Positions 6,920-16,266 of a stretch of 64,000 nt of DNA are shown here, piece after piece. Numbering within the stretch: the stretch's first letter is position 1; every line of letters begins with the position of its first letter. Source of the stretch: Paraburkholderia unamae (GTDB taxonomy: Bacteria > Pseudomonadota > Gammaproteobacteria > Burkholderiales > Burkholderiaceae); assembly GCF_003268775.1 (NCBI RefSeq), contig NZ_QLSU01000015.1:1-64000 (forward strand), read 5' to 3'. The notes beneath the pieces are model-generated. The model was not told the origin of the DNA, made no database searches, and worked only from the letters and a program-made list of their open reading frames with translations. Made by a program: the position numbers and the translations under genes.

Positions 6920-9454
6920 CTAGCGAGGTTTCTGAACGACCAAAGCGCCATTTAAAAGTGATGCCTGATGCGCACCCGCCCCGTTGAGCTTCAGCGTATG
7001 GACGGCGGGACCGGGCAGGAACGGCGCCGCATCGCCGTGCACCCACGTTTCATGTCCCGCGAGGAAATACGGCGACAGCGGGTTGCCCGACTGTCCGCCG
7101 GGCATCTCGAAGATGCCGTCCTGCTCATGCCCCGGCGACACCGCGAACCGCTCCGATGCACCGAACGCCGGTGACTGCACGCGCGGCATATTGATGTCGC
7201 CCGGCAGCGGATCGCTCGGCGTGCTGAGCCAACCGCGCACCCACGGTAGCCACGACGGCACCATCCGCGCGAACGGATGCGCGATCGCGGAGCGGTTGCG
7301 CTCGCCCCAGCGCGCATCTTCCAGCCTCGTGCCCTTCGGCAATTGCGCAATCGAGCGGTCGATCCGGTCCAGCACAAACGCGCGCCAGTCCGCGTAGCCC
7401 TCGGGTACCCACGCGTGCTGCTCGGCGAGTGTCTCCATGGTCGCCTCGTAACGCGAGTTCGCCGCGCGATAGCCGAGTTCGGGGGCGAACGCGCTCATCT
7501 CCTTGTCGAGCGCACCGAACCAGGCGTCGTACAGCGAGTAATAGAACGCGCGCAGCAGCCGGTAGCCGACCGCGCTCACATCCGCGCGGCCATTCCAGGT
7601 TTCGACAAGCCGGCGGAATGCCGCGCGTTCGGGATGGCCGTCGAGAGCGCTCGCGTCGAGCGCGTCGAGGGCAATGCGTCGCCAGGGTTCGATCCACAAC
7701 GCCCGGTCGTCGGTCTGCGTCGCCAGCATGTCGCGCTCGGTCGCATGCGGCAACGCGAGCAGATCGTCGCGAATCTGCGTCGCACGTGCGCCGAGATCGG
7801 CGCCTGCGTCGCCGATGCGGGCCGCCTCGTCCGCTGGCAAGGTCCGGTTGTTCGCGCTCCAGATGCGGCCCGCTGGCGGATCGATGCGCGACGGATACGC
7901 TTCGGGCGGCAGATACCCCTGCCAGCCGCGATAGGTGTCGGAGCGCAACGGGAGGCTGGCGAGCGTCGTCGCATTTGCGCTATTCGCATCGGCAAAGCGC
8001 GGCAGGGGCCCGGCGAGCGTCCAGCCGATATGGCCTTGTGCATCGGCCGCCATGAAGTTCTGCGTTGGCACGCCGGAGGTCTGCGCGGTGCGCAACGCGT
8101 CGGCGACGTTCGACACGCTTTCGAGCTGCATGAGGTTCACATTGATCGCCTGTGGATCCTGCGCAACCCAATGCACCGCATACGCATGGGGGCCGGCAAC
8201 GATCCGGGGGCCCCAGCGCGTTTGCACGACAGGAAGATCGACGCTCGCGCCGCCGTTCACGTCGATGCGCTCATGGATCACCTGCGCGCGCTGCCAGCCG
8301 CCGTCGGGCACGCCATAACGCAGCGGATCGGCCGGGTCGCGTACCAGTTCGACGAGATCGATGAACCGCCCGTAGCTGTTCGTGAACCCCCAGGCAATAT
8401 GGCCGTTGCTGCCTGCCACGACGAGTGGCGTGCCTGGCAGGCTCACGCCGGTGATGCGCCGCGTGCCGCCATCCGGCGCGCGATAGATCAGCGATAACCG
8501 GTACCAGATATTCGGCAGCGACAGGCCAAGATGCATGTCGCTCGCGAGCAGCGCGCGCCCGTCCACGCCGTGCGCACCGTCGACCGCGAATCCATTGCTG
8601 CCGACCATCGAGTTGACGGCGGCCCCCGTGCCGATGAATTCGGGCACGCCGCTCGATAACGCGGTGGCCTCCGGGGCGATGTCCGCCGCGGACCGTGCTG
8701 CGGACAGCCACGGCGGCGGTGCGGGCAGGGTGGCGGGCGACGGCGCGACGGTGTGCATCCCGTCGAGCGGAGCGTCCCAGCGGCTCGTCGCGGGCAGCAG
8801 GAACGCGAGCAGATCCGCGGGCACTCGCTCGCGCAGCGCCGCGCGCGACAGCACGTGCGTCACCTGGCCGTACTGAAGGTCGAAGTACATGGCATAGACG
8901 GCGAGCAACGTGTCCTCAGCGCGCCACGGGACCGGTTGCGTTCGCAGCAGCCAGTATTCGAACGGCCGCGCGCGAAGCGAGCGCAGGCCGTCGTTGACAC
9001 CCGCCGCATAGCGTTCGATCAGTTGCCGCTGGTCCGCGGGCAACGCGGCGAGCGTCGCCCGCGCGTGCTCACGAAAACGCCAGGGGCGGTCACGCCGGTC
9101 CAGTGGCAACGCAGCGGGCCCGATGAGCGCGGCCATCTCGCCGGCGGCGACCCGGCGCAGCAAATCCATCTGAAAGAAGCGGTCCTGTGCGTGAACGAAT
9201 CCGGTCGCATACGCGACGTCGTCACGCGTGCTGCCTTGTACCGTCGGCACGCCGAGCGCGTCGCGCGCGATCGTCACCGTTGCGGATACCGGCGCGTCGC
9301 GCGTGCCGTCGAGCGGCGGCAGGCTGGCTCGCAGCGTCAACCCGGCTGCTGCCACCAACGCGGCCACCGCGATGACGACGACGCACAGCAGAATCAGCGG
9401 CCACGCGCGGCGCCGCTTTTGGGGGAAAGGGTCGAACGGATCGTCATGGATCAT
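6920..9454 (-). CDS. Penicillin acylase family Ntn hydrolase
   Basis: About 844 residues. The N-terminus has a short Asp/Pro/basic region and one membrane segment (WPLILLCVVVIAVAALVAAA), so it is an anchored or cleaved export signal. The body is a penicillin/aculeacin-type acylase precursor: alpha chain, spacer, then autocleavage before the nucleophile serine in VGSNGFAVDG (Ser286 from this start). YATGFVHAQDRFFQMDLLRR in the alpha chain and GSNGHIAWGFTNSYGRFIDL in the beta chain are family blocks, as is IWSANNRTLP. Mature enzymes deacylate amides such as beta-lactam side chains or acyl-homoserine lactones in the periplasm. The start at 9454 is chosen because the 28 upstream residues (to 9538) look non-coding. 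Confidence 0.9.
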   Translation of the reverse strand: MIHDDPFDPFPQKRRRAWPLILLCVVVIAVAALVAAAGLTLRASLPPLDGTRDAPVSATVTIARDALGVPTVQGSTRDDVAYATGFVHAQDRFFQMDLLRRVAAGEMAALIGPAALPLDRRDRPWRFREHARATLAALPADQRQLIERYAAGVNDGLRSLRARPFEYWLLRTQPVPWRAEDTLLAVYAMYFDLQYGQVTHVLSRAALRERVPADLLAFLLPATSRWDAPLDGMHTVAPSPATLPAPPPWLSAARSAADIAPEATALSSGVPEFIGTGAAVNSMVGSNGFAVDGAHGVDGRALLASDMHLGLSLPNIWYRLSLIYRAPDGGTRRITGVSLPGTPLVVAGSNGHIAWGFTNSYGRFIDLVELVRDPADPLRYGVPDGGWQRAQVIHERIDVNGGASVDLPVVQTRWGPRIVAGPHAYAVHWVAQDPQAINVNLMQLESVSNVADALRTAQTSGVPTQNFMAADAQGHIGWTLAGPLPRFADANSANATTLASLPLRSDTYRGWQGYLPPEAYPSRIDPPAGRIWSANNRTLPADEAARIGDAGADLGARATQIRDDLLALPHATERDMLATQTDDRALWIEPWRRIALDALDASALDGHPERAAFRRLVETWNGRADVSAVGYRLLRAFYYSLYDAWFGALDKEMSAFAPELGYRAANSRYEATMETLAEQHAWVPEGYADWRAFVLDRIDRSIAQLPKGTRLEDARWGERNRSAIAHPFARMVPSWLPWVRGWLSTPSDPLPGDINMPRVQSPAFGASERFAVSPGHEQDGIFEMPGGQSGNPLSPYFLAGHETWVHGDAAPFLPGPAVHTLKLNGAGAHQASLLNGALVVQKPR

Positions 9455-9711
9455 GGAGGCGGTCGTCCAAAGCCTGCTGCAACGGCAATCTGATCGCCGA
9501 AATGGCTGACGACGATAGCACGATCGTGTGTAGGGCAATATGTGCGGACGTTACCGGAGCCGAACGATGAGCATCGTCGCGCTCCGGAGGGGATGGGCTT
9601 TTTTCCCGCCAGTTGCGTGGAGAATATCGTGGATTGATGCCTTGACCCGTGTGATCCAGATAGCGTCACGTCATGGCGTCATGAACCGCCAGGGTGGACC
9701 TGAGACCGCTT

Positions 9712-9831
9712 TCAGCAGTTTTCGGCCACCGTGTTCCAGAAGCCCGGCTCGTCGCGGTAGGCGTTTTCCATCGCGATGCATTTCCGGTAAGCAGATGCAG
9801 AACGCCAGGCTCCGCCGGCGCCCGCTGTCAC
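9712..9831 (-). CDS. Possible 39-residue peptide in frame after the 62-residue gene
   Basis: Reading on past the stop of the gene at 9856-10044 in the same frame gives a further open stretch with a GTG at 9831. It ends AMENAYRDEPGFWNTVAENC, which is rich in acidic and aromatic residues and looks more like protein than chance. There is no clear ribosome binding site. It could be a small gene, a remnant, or the end of a longer ancestral reading frame. I do not recognise it. Confidence 0.22.
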   Translation of the reverse strand: MTAGAGGAWRSASAYRKCIAMENAYRDEPGFWNTVAENC

Positions 9832-9855
9832 CGAGCGCCAGCAGCAAACTCCGTG

Positions 9856-10044
9856 TCAGTGTCTGGTCACGCTGACGGTCACGATTTCGTATCCGGGGTC
9901 GGCGTTCTCATTTGCCGCCTTTTCCGCTTCCTCATAGGAGAGAAAGGACTTGGCCCCTTCAATTGCCGGTGCCATGCCAATGTCGCCGTCCTCTGCACAG
10001 CAGAGGAACTGCTCACCGGTTTTCACCACGTAGACGGTCGTCAT
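9856..10044 (-). CDS. Small conserved-looking hypothetical protein
   Basis: A 62-residue acidic protein starting MTTVYVVKTGEQFLCC and containing FLSYEEAEKAANENADPGYE. No signal peptide or membrane segment is visible. GGAGGAAGAC stands just before the ATG, an excellent ribosome binding site, and supports this start over the in-frame ATG at 10092. The adjacent CC pair and the regular strand-helix pattern suggest a small folded domain. The function is unknown. It stands alone on the minus strand, with nothing supportable between it and the transporter at 10383 except a promoter. Confidence 0.6.
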   Translation of the reverse strand: MTTVYVVKTGEQFLCCAEDGDIGMAPAIEGAKSFLSYEEAEKAANENADPGYEIVTVSVTRH

Positions 10045-10284
10045 GTCTTCCTCCATGGTTTGCGCGGGAGTTTCCAGTCTAGCAGGCCGCATGCGGCGAG
10101 ACAGCCATGCTTTGATCCTATGAAGTGCAGCAAAACACGCGCCTTGTCGTGATGTCGATGCTGAATGTCAAGCTGCGGAGAAGCTTGGGCTTCCCTATAC
10201 GTATGCGACGTACGCGACCCGTCCGCGAATCGTCTTCCCGATCCAGCTATATAAAAAACCATATGGAAGATATGAATTTGTCAT

Positions 10285-10314
10285 TTTACCTGGCATATCT
10301 CCCTGTCGTTTAAT
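10285..10314 (+). promoter_or_regulatory. Candidate sigma-70 promoter for the symporter gene
   Basis: TTTACC (10285-10290) and TTTAAT (10309-10314) are separated by 18 bases, about 70 bases before the transporter start. The surrounding 10253-10300 stretch is AT-rich with several ATATG/CATAT words, fitting an operator for the adjacent LysR-type control. Confidence 0.35.
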
Positions 10315-10382
10315 GGGCTCCGTCACATCGACCCATAACGCCGTGGCGCAACGCCCAAGGCGGAAAAAGACAGGAGACAACG

Positions 10383-11744
10383 ATGACAATCTCACGCACC
10401 GTCGACGTGACGGCCTTCATCGATCGGCATCGCGTCTCGCGGTTTCAGTTGCTGATTGTCACCCTATGCTTCCTGATCGTTGCCATTGATGGCTTCGATA
10501 CCGCCGCGATCGGCTTCATCGCCCCTGTGCTGCACACGCAGTGGCAACTGCAACCGTCGCAACTTGCGCCATTGTTCGGCGCGGGGCTTGCAGGCCTGAT
10601 GGTCGGTGCGCTCGTGTTCGGCCCGTTTGGCGATCGGGTGGGGCGCAAGCGGCTCTTGCTCGTCTGCGTATGCGCATTCGGTTTGGCGAGTGTCATGTCG
10701 GCGTTCGCGCCGTCGATCGGCGTGCTGATCGCGCTGCGCTTTTTGACCGGTCTCGGCCTGGGTGGCGCGATGCCGAACGCGATCACGCTCACTTCGGAGT
10801 ACTGCCCGTCGGCGCGCCGCTCCTTTCTCGTCACGACGATGTTCTGCGGCTTCACGATCGGCTCCGCGCTCGGTGGATTCGCGGCCGCCGCGCTCATCGA
10901 GCATTACGGCTGGCGCTCGGTGCTGTTCGTGGGCGGCATCGTACCGATCGCGATCGTGCCGCTGCTCGCGTGGCGGCTGCCGGAATCGGTGCGCTATCTC
11001 GCCGGTCGCGGTGGACATGGCGAGCGCATCGTGCGCACGCTCGCGCGCATCGCCCCCGATACCAACCTCGAAGGCGCGACGTTCACGGCGTCCGGCGCGA
11101 AATCGGGCGGTTCGCCGGTGGGTCGACTGTTCCGTCCCGAACTGCTGCGCGGCACGCTGCTCATGTGGCTGGCCTTCTTCATGAGTCTGCTCGTGATCTA
11201 CCTGCTGTCGAGCTGGCTGCCCACGTTGCTGCGCACGACCGGCGCCTCGCTGCGCACGGCGGCGCTCGTCACGGCGATGTTCCAGGTTGGCGGCACGCTT
11301 GGCGCGATCGTGCTTGGCTGGCTCATGGACCGGCTCAACCCCTGCTATGTGCTCGGTGCTAGCTACGCAGCGGCCGGCGTGTTCACGGCCGCCATCGGCT
11401 CGCTCGCCGCTACGCCCTGGCTCGCGGCGCTCGCCGTCTTTCTCGCCGGTTTTTGCGTGTCGGGCTCGCAGGTCGGCGCCAATGCGCTCACCGCGGCGTT
11501 CTATCCGACCGACTGCCGCGCAACGGGCGTGAGCTGGGCCAACGGCGTGGGCCGCCTGGGCTCGGTGGTCGGCTCGGTCGCGGGCGGCGCGATGCTCTCG
11601 ATGGGGCTGTCGTTGCCGTTGGTCTTCGCGATCGTTGGCGTGCCTGCGGTCGTTGCGGGCATGGCGATGATGGCTTTCGGACGCTGGCGCACGCAGGCCG
11701 CGCCCGTGGCGCCGCAAGACGAATGGGTGCTGAGCGGCGACTGA
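10383..11744 (+). CDS. MFS transporter, aromatic acid:H+ symporter family
   Basis: A 453-residue, 12-helix inner-membrane carrier. IDGFDTAAIGFIAPVL in helix 1 is the signature of the aromatic acid:proton symporter family (PcaK, MhpT and MucK relatives), and GDRVGRKRLLL between helices 2 and 3 is the MFS loop motif. FLTGLGLGGAMPNA follows in helix 4. Substrates in this family are benzoates, phenylpropionates and similar carboxylates. A second family member is encoded at 25275-26663. It is convergent with a LysR regulator 19 bases downstream. A partner catabolic enzyme is not obvious; the nearby sulfatase at 12898 could release an aromatic product, but that is inference. Confidence 0.9.
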   Translation: MTISRTVDVTAFIDRHRVSRFQLLIVTLCFLIVAIDGFDTAAIGFIAPVLHTQWQLQPSQLAPLFGAGLAGLMVGALVFGPFGDRVGRKRLLLVCVCAFGLASVMSAFAPSIGVLIALRFLTGLGLGGAMPNAITLTSEYCPSARRSFLVTTMFCGFTIGSALGGFAAAALIEHYGWRSVLFVGGIVPIAIVPLLAWRLPESVRYLAGRGGHGERIVRTLARIAPDTNLEGATFTASGAKSGGSPVGRLFRPELLRGTLLMWLAFFMSLLVIYLLSSWLPTLLRTTGASLRTAALVTAMFQVGGTLGAIVLGWLMDRLNPCYVLGASYAAAGVFTAAIGSLAATPWLAALAVFLAGFCVSGSQVGANALTAAFYPTDCRATGVSWANGVGRLGSVVGSVAGGAMLSMGLSLPLVFAIVGVPAVVAGMAMMAFGRWRTQAAPVAPQDEWVLSGD

Positions 11745-11763
11745 ACGCGGCGCGCGAAACGTG

Positions 11764-12756
11764 TCATTTCGCCTGTGCTGCCGCCTGCAACGCGGCCAGC
11801 ACCACGGACACCGCCGAGCTTTGCGGCTGCGCCGTCAACGCACCGATGCGCTGCACCGCCGTCGACACCTTCAGCGGCAGTTGCCGCAACTCGCCATTCA
11901 AATCGGTCTCGCCGCGCCGCAAGCGCGTGGAGACGAACAGGCACGGCACGCGTCGCGCCACCGCGCAGTTGGTCAGATGCGAGGTCGACTCCATCAACAC
12001 GTGCGGTGAGGCGACGCCCGCCGTCGCGAACTCGACTTCGAGCGCGGTGCGCATGGGCGAGCCCATCGACGGCATGATCCACGGCCAGGCGGCCGCGTCG
12101 CGCCAGGTGACGCGAGTGTGCCGGTGCAACGGATGCTCCTTCGGCGCGACGACCAGAATCTCGTCGCTGTATAGCTCGGTGACGGTGAAGCCGGCGGTCA
12201 GCACGGCCGGTTCTAGCCGGCAAACGACCATGTCGAGTTCGCGCCGCTGTATCAGCGGCAGCAGGTAGTCGAGCGTGCTTTCCGAGTAGTTGATCTGCTG
12301 GGTGGGCGCGTGCGTGGCCAGATACTCGATCACACCAGGCAGCAGGCGTGTGGCGATGTACGGCAGCATGCCGATCTTCAGTGGCAGGCGCGTGCCGCGT
12401 TTCAAGGCATCGAACGCGGGCTGCACGGTGTGCAGGTCGGTGAGGATGCGCGCGACGCATTCGAGCATCGCCTCGCCATAGGCCGTGGGCGCGACCCGCC
12501 GCGAGGTGCGCTCGAACAGCGGCAGGCCTAGCGTGTCTTCCAGCTCGCGCAGCCATTTCGACAGCGCCGGCTGCGTGATGGACGCTTCTTCGGCCGTGCG
12601 CGCGAAGCTGCGATAGCGCCCGAGCCAGTCCAGCGTCTCCAGGTCACGGATGCGCAGCCGGCGCAACACGTGCGGCAAATGTTCGATACGGCCACGGTCG
12701 GCGCCGGGCGATGCCACGTCGGGAAGCAATACGGGCGGTCTTTTCGTGGCGGCCAT
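11764..12756 (-). CDS. LysR family transcriptional regulator
   Basis: 330 residues. The winged-helix domain begins unusually late, at about residue 33, with RIRDLETLDWLGRYRSFARTA, and continues SITQPALSKWLRELEDTLG, then LFERTSRRVAPTAYGEAML. The effector-binding domain follows (about 120-325). The extra 30 N-terminal residues are charged and of unknown use. It is divergent from the sulfatase gene, with 141 bases between, and so is its likely regulator; it is also convergent with the symporter. Confidence 0.9.
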   Translation of the reverse strand: MAATKRPPVLLPDVASPGADRGRIEHLPHVLRRLRIRDLETLDWLGRYRSFARTAEEASITQPALSKWLRELEDTLGLPLFERTSRRVAPTAYGEAMLECVARILTDLHTVQPAFDALKRGTRLPLKIGMLPYIATRLLPGVIEYLATHAPTQQINYSESTLDYLLPLIQRRELDMVVCRLEPAVLTAGFTVTELYSDEILVVAPKEHPLHRHTRVTWRDAAAWPWIMPSMGSPMRTALEVEFATAGVASPHVLMESTSHLTNCAVARRVPCLFVSTRLRRGETDLNGELRQLPLKVSTAVQRIGALTAQPQSSAVSVVLAALQAAAQAK

Positions 12757-12897
12757 CGTGCGCTCTCATTCATTACCACCGGGTTATGGATCAACACTCA
12801 TCTTTCATCGAATCGTATCGCACATTGCGCCACAATGAATCGCACATCCGGGCCGAACGGGTGCGAACAGTAGATAAAAAATCGTGGAGACAATCGT

Positions 12898-14745
12898 ATG
12901 AACGAGCAGAAGAAAGCGGATGCCCCGAAACCGTCCCGGCTTGCGAGCGACGGCAGGCGGCACTTCCTGAAAGTGGCGGGCGCGGGCGCGGCGATTGCGG
13001 CCACGGGTCTCGCGCGACCGGCAGAGGCTGCCGTGTCACAACCGGACAGCGCTTCGCAAGCACCGCAAAAAGGGCCGACGAGCGCGCCGGAAAGCGCCCC
13101 GCCTGGCTACAACATCCTGTTCATCCTCACCGACCAGGAGCGTTACTTCGACGCCTGGCCGTTTCCCGTGCCGGGGCGCGAAGCGTTGCGGCGCGACGGC
13201 ATCACGTTCACTCGCCACCAGATCGCTTCCTGCGTGTGCTCGCCATCGCGCTCGACCATCTATACGGGCCAGCATACACAGCACACAGGCGTGCTGGACA
13301 ACGCGGGCGTGCCCTGGCAAACCGATATGTCGACCGACATCCGCACGATCGGCCACATGATGCGCGACGCCGGCTACTACGCGGCGTACCTTGGCAAATG
13401 GCACCTGAGCGGCAGCCTGCACGAGACGAACAGTCCGTACAGCGCGCCGGTGGCCGACTACCATCAAAAGATCAAGGAATACGGGTTCGACGATTACTTC
13501 GGCGTGGGCGACCTGATCGGCGAGGTGCGTGGCGGCTACAACTACGACGGCATCACGACCGAGTCGGCCGTGAGCTGGATGCGCACGCGCGCCCCGCACC
13601 TGGCCCAGGAGGGCAAGCCGTGGTTTCTGGCCGTCAACCTCGTCAATCCGCACGACGTGATGTTCGTGAACACCGATCCGCCTGGATCGGAATTGCAGCG
13701 CGCGAATGCGATGATCCTCGGCAACGCGCCGCCGCCTTCAGACGCGCTCTACCAGCAGGGCTGGAGCCAGGTTCCGCTGGCGGCGTCGCGCCGCCAGCCG
13801 TATGACGAGCCCGGCCGCCCGCGCGCGCACGGCATGTACAACGATGCGCACGTGAACCTCGTCGGCCGTTTCCCGTTCACCGACGAGCGGGTCCGGATCT
13901 ATCAGGATAACTACTTTAATTGCATCCGCGACTGCGACACCCATGTCGTGCGGCTCCTGGAGACGCTTCAGACGCTCGGGCTCGACGAGCGGACGATTGT
14001 CGTCATGTCGGCGGATCACGGCGATCATGTCGGCGCTCATCAGCTTGTCGACAAGGGCGCGACGACCTATGCGCCGCAGAACCACGTACCGCTCGTGATT
14101 CGCCATCCGGCCTATCCGGGCGGCAAGCGATGCGAGGCCTTGACCTCGCATATCGACATCACACCCACGCTGCTCGGGCTGACCGGGCTCGACGCGGCGC
14201 GCCAGCAGTCCATTGGCGGCGATGCGCTGAAAGGACACGACCTCACGGGCATGCTTGCGCGCCCGGAGCAGGCGCGCGTTGACTCGGTCCGCGAGACCGC
14301 GCTCTTTAACTACGCCATGCTGCTGTACTACGACAGCGAATGGATGCTCAAGGAGTTCAAGACGCTGCACGAGAAAGGCGTGCCCGAAGACGAGATCCGC
14401 CGCCGCGCGCTCGCGCAACAGCCTGACTTCCGCCTGCGCGGAACGATTCGCAGCGTGTTCGACGGGCGTTATCGCTTTAGCCGCTACTTCTCGCCGATGG
14501 CGTTCAATCGTCCCACGACGCTCGAAGCGTTGTTCGAGAAGAACGACGTCGAGGTCTATGACCTTGCGCGCGATCCCGGCGAGATGCATAACCTGGCTCT
14601 CGACAGAAAGCGCAACGGCGAATTGTTGCTCGCGCTGAACGACAAGCTGAACGAAACGATGGATCGCGAGGTCGGCGAAGATAGTCCCGACGTGATGCCG
14701 ATCCGCAACGGCAAGGTGCAGTTGCAGATACGGGAGTCGATCTAG
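12898..14745 (+). CDS. Tat-exported type I sulfatase
   Basis: The 615-residue protein has a twin-arginine signal (GRRHFLKVAGAGAAIAATG, arginines 20-21), so it is exported folded to the periplasm. The arylsulfatase fold follows from about residue 70 (YNILFILTDQER). CVCSPSRSTIYTG holds the sulfatase signature; Cys114 would be converted to formylglycine and Ser117-Arg118 complete the C-x-P-S-R motif. Metal and sulfate ligands are expected from Asp79 and SADHGDHVGAHQL. LGKWHL is also typical. Late residues EVYDLARDPGEMHNLA are the common sulfatase C-terminal block. It probably desulfates an organic sulfate ester for sulfur or carbon. No maturase is encoded in the window. A ribosome site GTGGAGA precedes the start. 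Confidence 0.92.
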   Translation: MNEQKKADAPKPSRLASDGRRHFLKVAGAGAAIAATGLARPAEAAVSQPDSASQAPQKGPTSAPESAPPGYNILFILTDQERYFDAWPFPVPGREALRRDGITFTRHQIASCVCSPSRSTIYTGQHTQHTGVLDNAGVPWQTDMSTDIRTIGHMMRDAGYYAAYLGKWHLSGSLHETNSPYSAPVADYHQKIKEYGFDDYFGVGDLIGEVRGGYNYDGITTESAVSWMRTRAPHLAQEGKPWFLAVNLVNPHDVMFVNTDPPGSELQRANAMILGNAPPPSDALYQQGWSQVPLAASRRQPYDEPGRPRAHGMYNDAHVNLVGRFPFTDERVRIYQDNYFNCIRDCDTHVVRLLETLQTLGLDERTIVVMSADHGDHVGAHQLVDKGATTYAPQNHVPLVIRHPAYPGGKRCEALTSHIDITPTLLGLTGLDAARQQSIGGDALKGHDLTGMLARPEQARVDSVRETALFNYAMLLYYDSEWMLKEFKTLHEKGVPEDEIRRRALAQQPDFRLRGTIRSVFDGRYRFSRYFSPMAFNRPTTLEALFEKNDVEVYDLARDPGEMHNLALDRKRNGELLLALNDKLNETMDREVGEDSPDVMPIRNGKVQLQIRESI

Positions 14746-14773
14746 CCGGGGCTGGCGTCGTTTCGATCCGGCA

Positions 14774-15430
14774 TCAGTGCCTGCGATCCAGCCGCCGGGT
14801 GAAAAACTCGCCCGCCAGCTGGATGACTGAAACGAGCGCGATCAGGATGAAGATCACGACGATCATCACCTGGGTTTCGTAGCGCTCGTAGCCATAGCGA
14901 ATCGCCATGTCGCCAAGGCCGCCGCCGCCCACGGCGCCAGCCATCGCCGACATGTCGATCATCGCGATCGCGGTTACCGTCACGCCGCCGAGAATGCCGG
15001 GCAACGATTCGGGCAACAGCACGTGGCGTACGATCTGGAGGCGTTTGCAGCCCATCGCGCGCGCGGCCTCGATCAGCCCCGGCTCGACGCCGCTGAGATT
15101 GACCTGAACGACGCGTGCAAAGAACGGAATCAGGTTCGCGCTCAAGGGCACAACGGCGGCCCATGCGCCGAGCGTCGTCCCGACGATGAAGCGCGTGACG
15201 GGCAGCAGCGCGACCAGCAGGATGATGAAAGGGATCGCGCGAAACATGTTGATCGCGGTGGAGAGCGTCTTGTGCAGCAAGGGCCGCGGATACAGCCCGC
15301 CTGGCGCGCTCAGCGTGAGCACGATCGCGAGCAGCATGCCCGCGACGATCGCGATCACCATGGACGCGCCCACCATGAGCAGGGTCTGGAGCAGGGCCCG
15401 GACGTAGCGGTCAGCCAGGGTCGGCGACAT
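14774..15430 (-). CDS. metI: Methionine-type ABC transporter permease
   Basis: 218 residues with about five membrane helices, the MetI length and layout. FRAIPFIILLVALLPVTRFI and the cytoplasmic EAA loop EAARAMGCKRLQIVRHVLLP are characteristic of MetI. It forms a dimeric channel in the inner membrane for MetNIQ importers. It lies 20 bases downstream of the binding-protein gene, in one operon. The ATPase gene metN, which normally precedes metI, is missing. It is convergent with the sulfatase, 28 bases apart. Confidence 0.92.
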   Translation of the reverse strand: MSPTLADRYVRALLQTLLMVGASMVIAIVAGMLLAIVLTLSAPGGLYPRPLLHKTLSTAINMFRAIPFIILLVALLPVTRFIVGTTLGAWAAVVPLSANLIPFFARVVQVNLSGVEPGLIEAARAMGCKRLQIVRHVLLPESLPGILGGVTVTAIAMIDMSAMAGAVGGGGLGDMAIRYGYERYETQVMIVVIFILIALVSVIQLAGEFFTRRLDRRH

Positions 15431-15450
15431 AAGCTTTCACCTCGGAAGCA

Positions 15451-16266
15451 TCAGAACGCGGGAATCACGGAACCGTTGAAGTGCGTCTGGATAAAGTGCC
15501 TGACTTCCTCGGACTGGTACGCCTTGACGAGCTTCGGTACCCACGGCGCGTTGCGGTCCTGCTCGCGCACGGCGATGATGTTCACGTACGGGTTGTGCTC
15601 TTTGCGCTCGACCGCGATGCCGTCGCGCGTGGCGTAAAGTCCCGCCTCGGACGCCACGTTGTTGACGATGGCGGCGGCATCGACGTCGGGCAGCGAGCGC
15701 GCCTGGACGAGCGGGTCGGCCTCGACGAAATTGAGTTTGCGCGGGTTGGCGCGCACGTCCTGAAGCGAAACCGTGCCCGTGTAGGGATCGACACCGTCGC
15801 GCAACGTGATGAGTTTGTGATCGCGCAGGATCACGAGCGCGCGCGTCTGGTTGCTCGGATCGGCAGGAATACTAACCGTTGCACCGGCAGGCAGTGCTTC
15901 GAGCGACTTGTACTTCTTCGAGTAGAAGCCGATGGGCGAAATATAGGTGTCGCCCACGGCCACGAGCTTGTACCCGCGCGACTTGACCTGATCGCGCAGA
16001 TACGGGATGTGCTGGAAGGAATTGGCGTTCAGATCGCCATTGTTGAGCGCCTCATTCGGGCTCGCGGTGCCGCTGATCACGATGGCCTCCACGTCGAGCC
16101 CGTCTTTTTTCGCGACCTGCGTGACGACCTCCCAGATCTGTTCATCCACGCCGCCGGCCACGCCCACCTTGAGCGGCGTCGGCGTGCCGGCAGCGAAGGC
16201 GGGGCCGCTGGCAAACGGCAGCACGAGGGCGAGGGCGGTGAGAATGCGCAGGGTTGGTCGAATCAT
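15451..16266 (-). CDS. metQ: NLPA/MetQ family substrate-binding protein
   Basis: 271 residues. The signal peptide (TALALVLPFASGPAFAAG) lacks a lipobox cysteine, so this is a soluble periplasmic protein, unlike the lipoprotein MetQ of E. coli. NLPA blocks: TPLKVGVAGGVDEQIWEVV, then ISGTASPNEALNNGDLNANSF and QHIPYLRDQ, GYKLVAVGDTYISPIGFYSKK, PADPSNQTRALVIL. The ligand could be methionine or another sulfur compound, given the sulfatase next door. GGAGA is correctly placed before the ATG at 16266; longer in-frame starts to 16626 would destroy the signal peptide. Confidence 0.9.
   Translation of the reverse strand: MIRPTLRILTALALVLPFASGPAFAAGTPTPLKVGVAGGVDEQIWEVVTQVAKKDGLDVEAIVISGTASPNEALNNGDLNANSFQHIPYLRDQVKSRGYKLVAVGDTYISPIGFYSKKYKSLEALPAGATVSIPADPSNQTRALVILRDHKLITLRDGVDPYTGTVSLQDVRANPRKLNFVEADPLVQARSLPDVDAAAIVNNVASEAGLYATRDGIAVERKEHNPYVNIIAVREQDRNAPWVPKLVKAYQSEEVRHFIQTHFNGSVIPAF

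Noticed and set aside
7277..8497. 406-residue plus-strand open frame
   Set aside because: Antisense of the penicillin acylase gene, with unnatural composition.
9540..9875. Open frame starting MCGRY, as SOS response-associated peptidases do
   Set aside because: Nothing after the first five residues resembles the SRAP domain, and the rest is Arg/Ser/Pro-rich as in chance frames.
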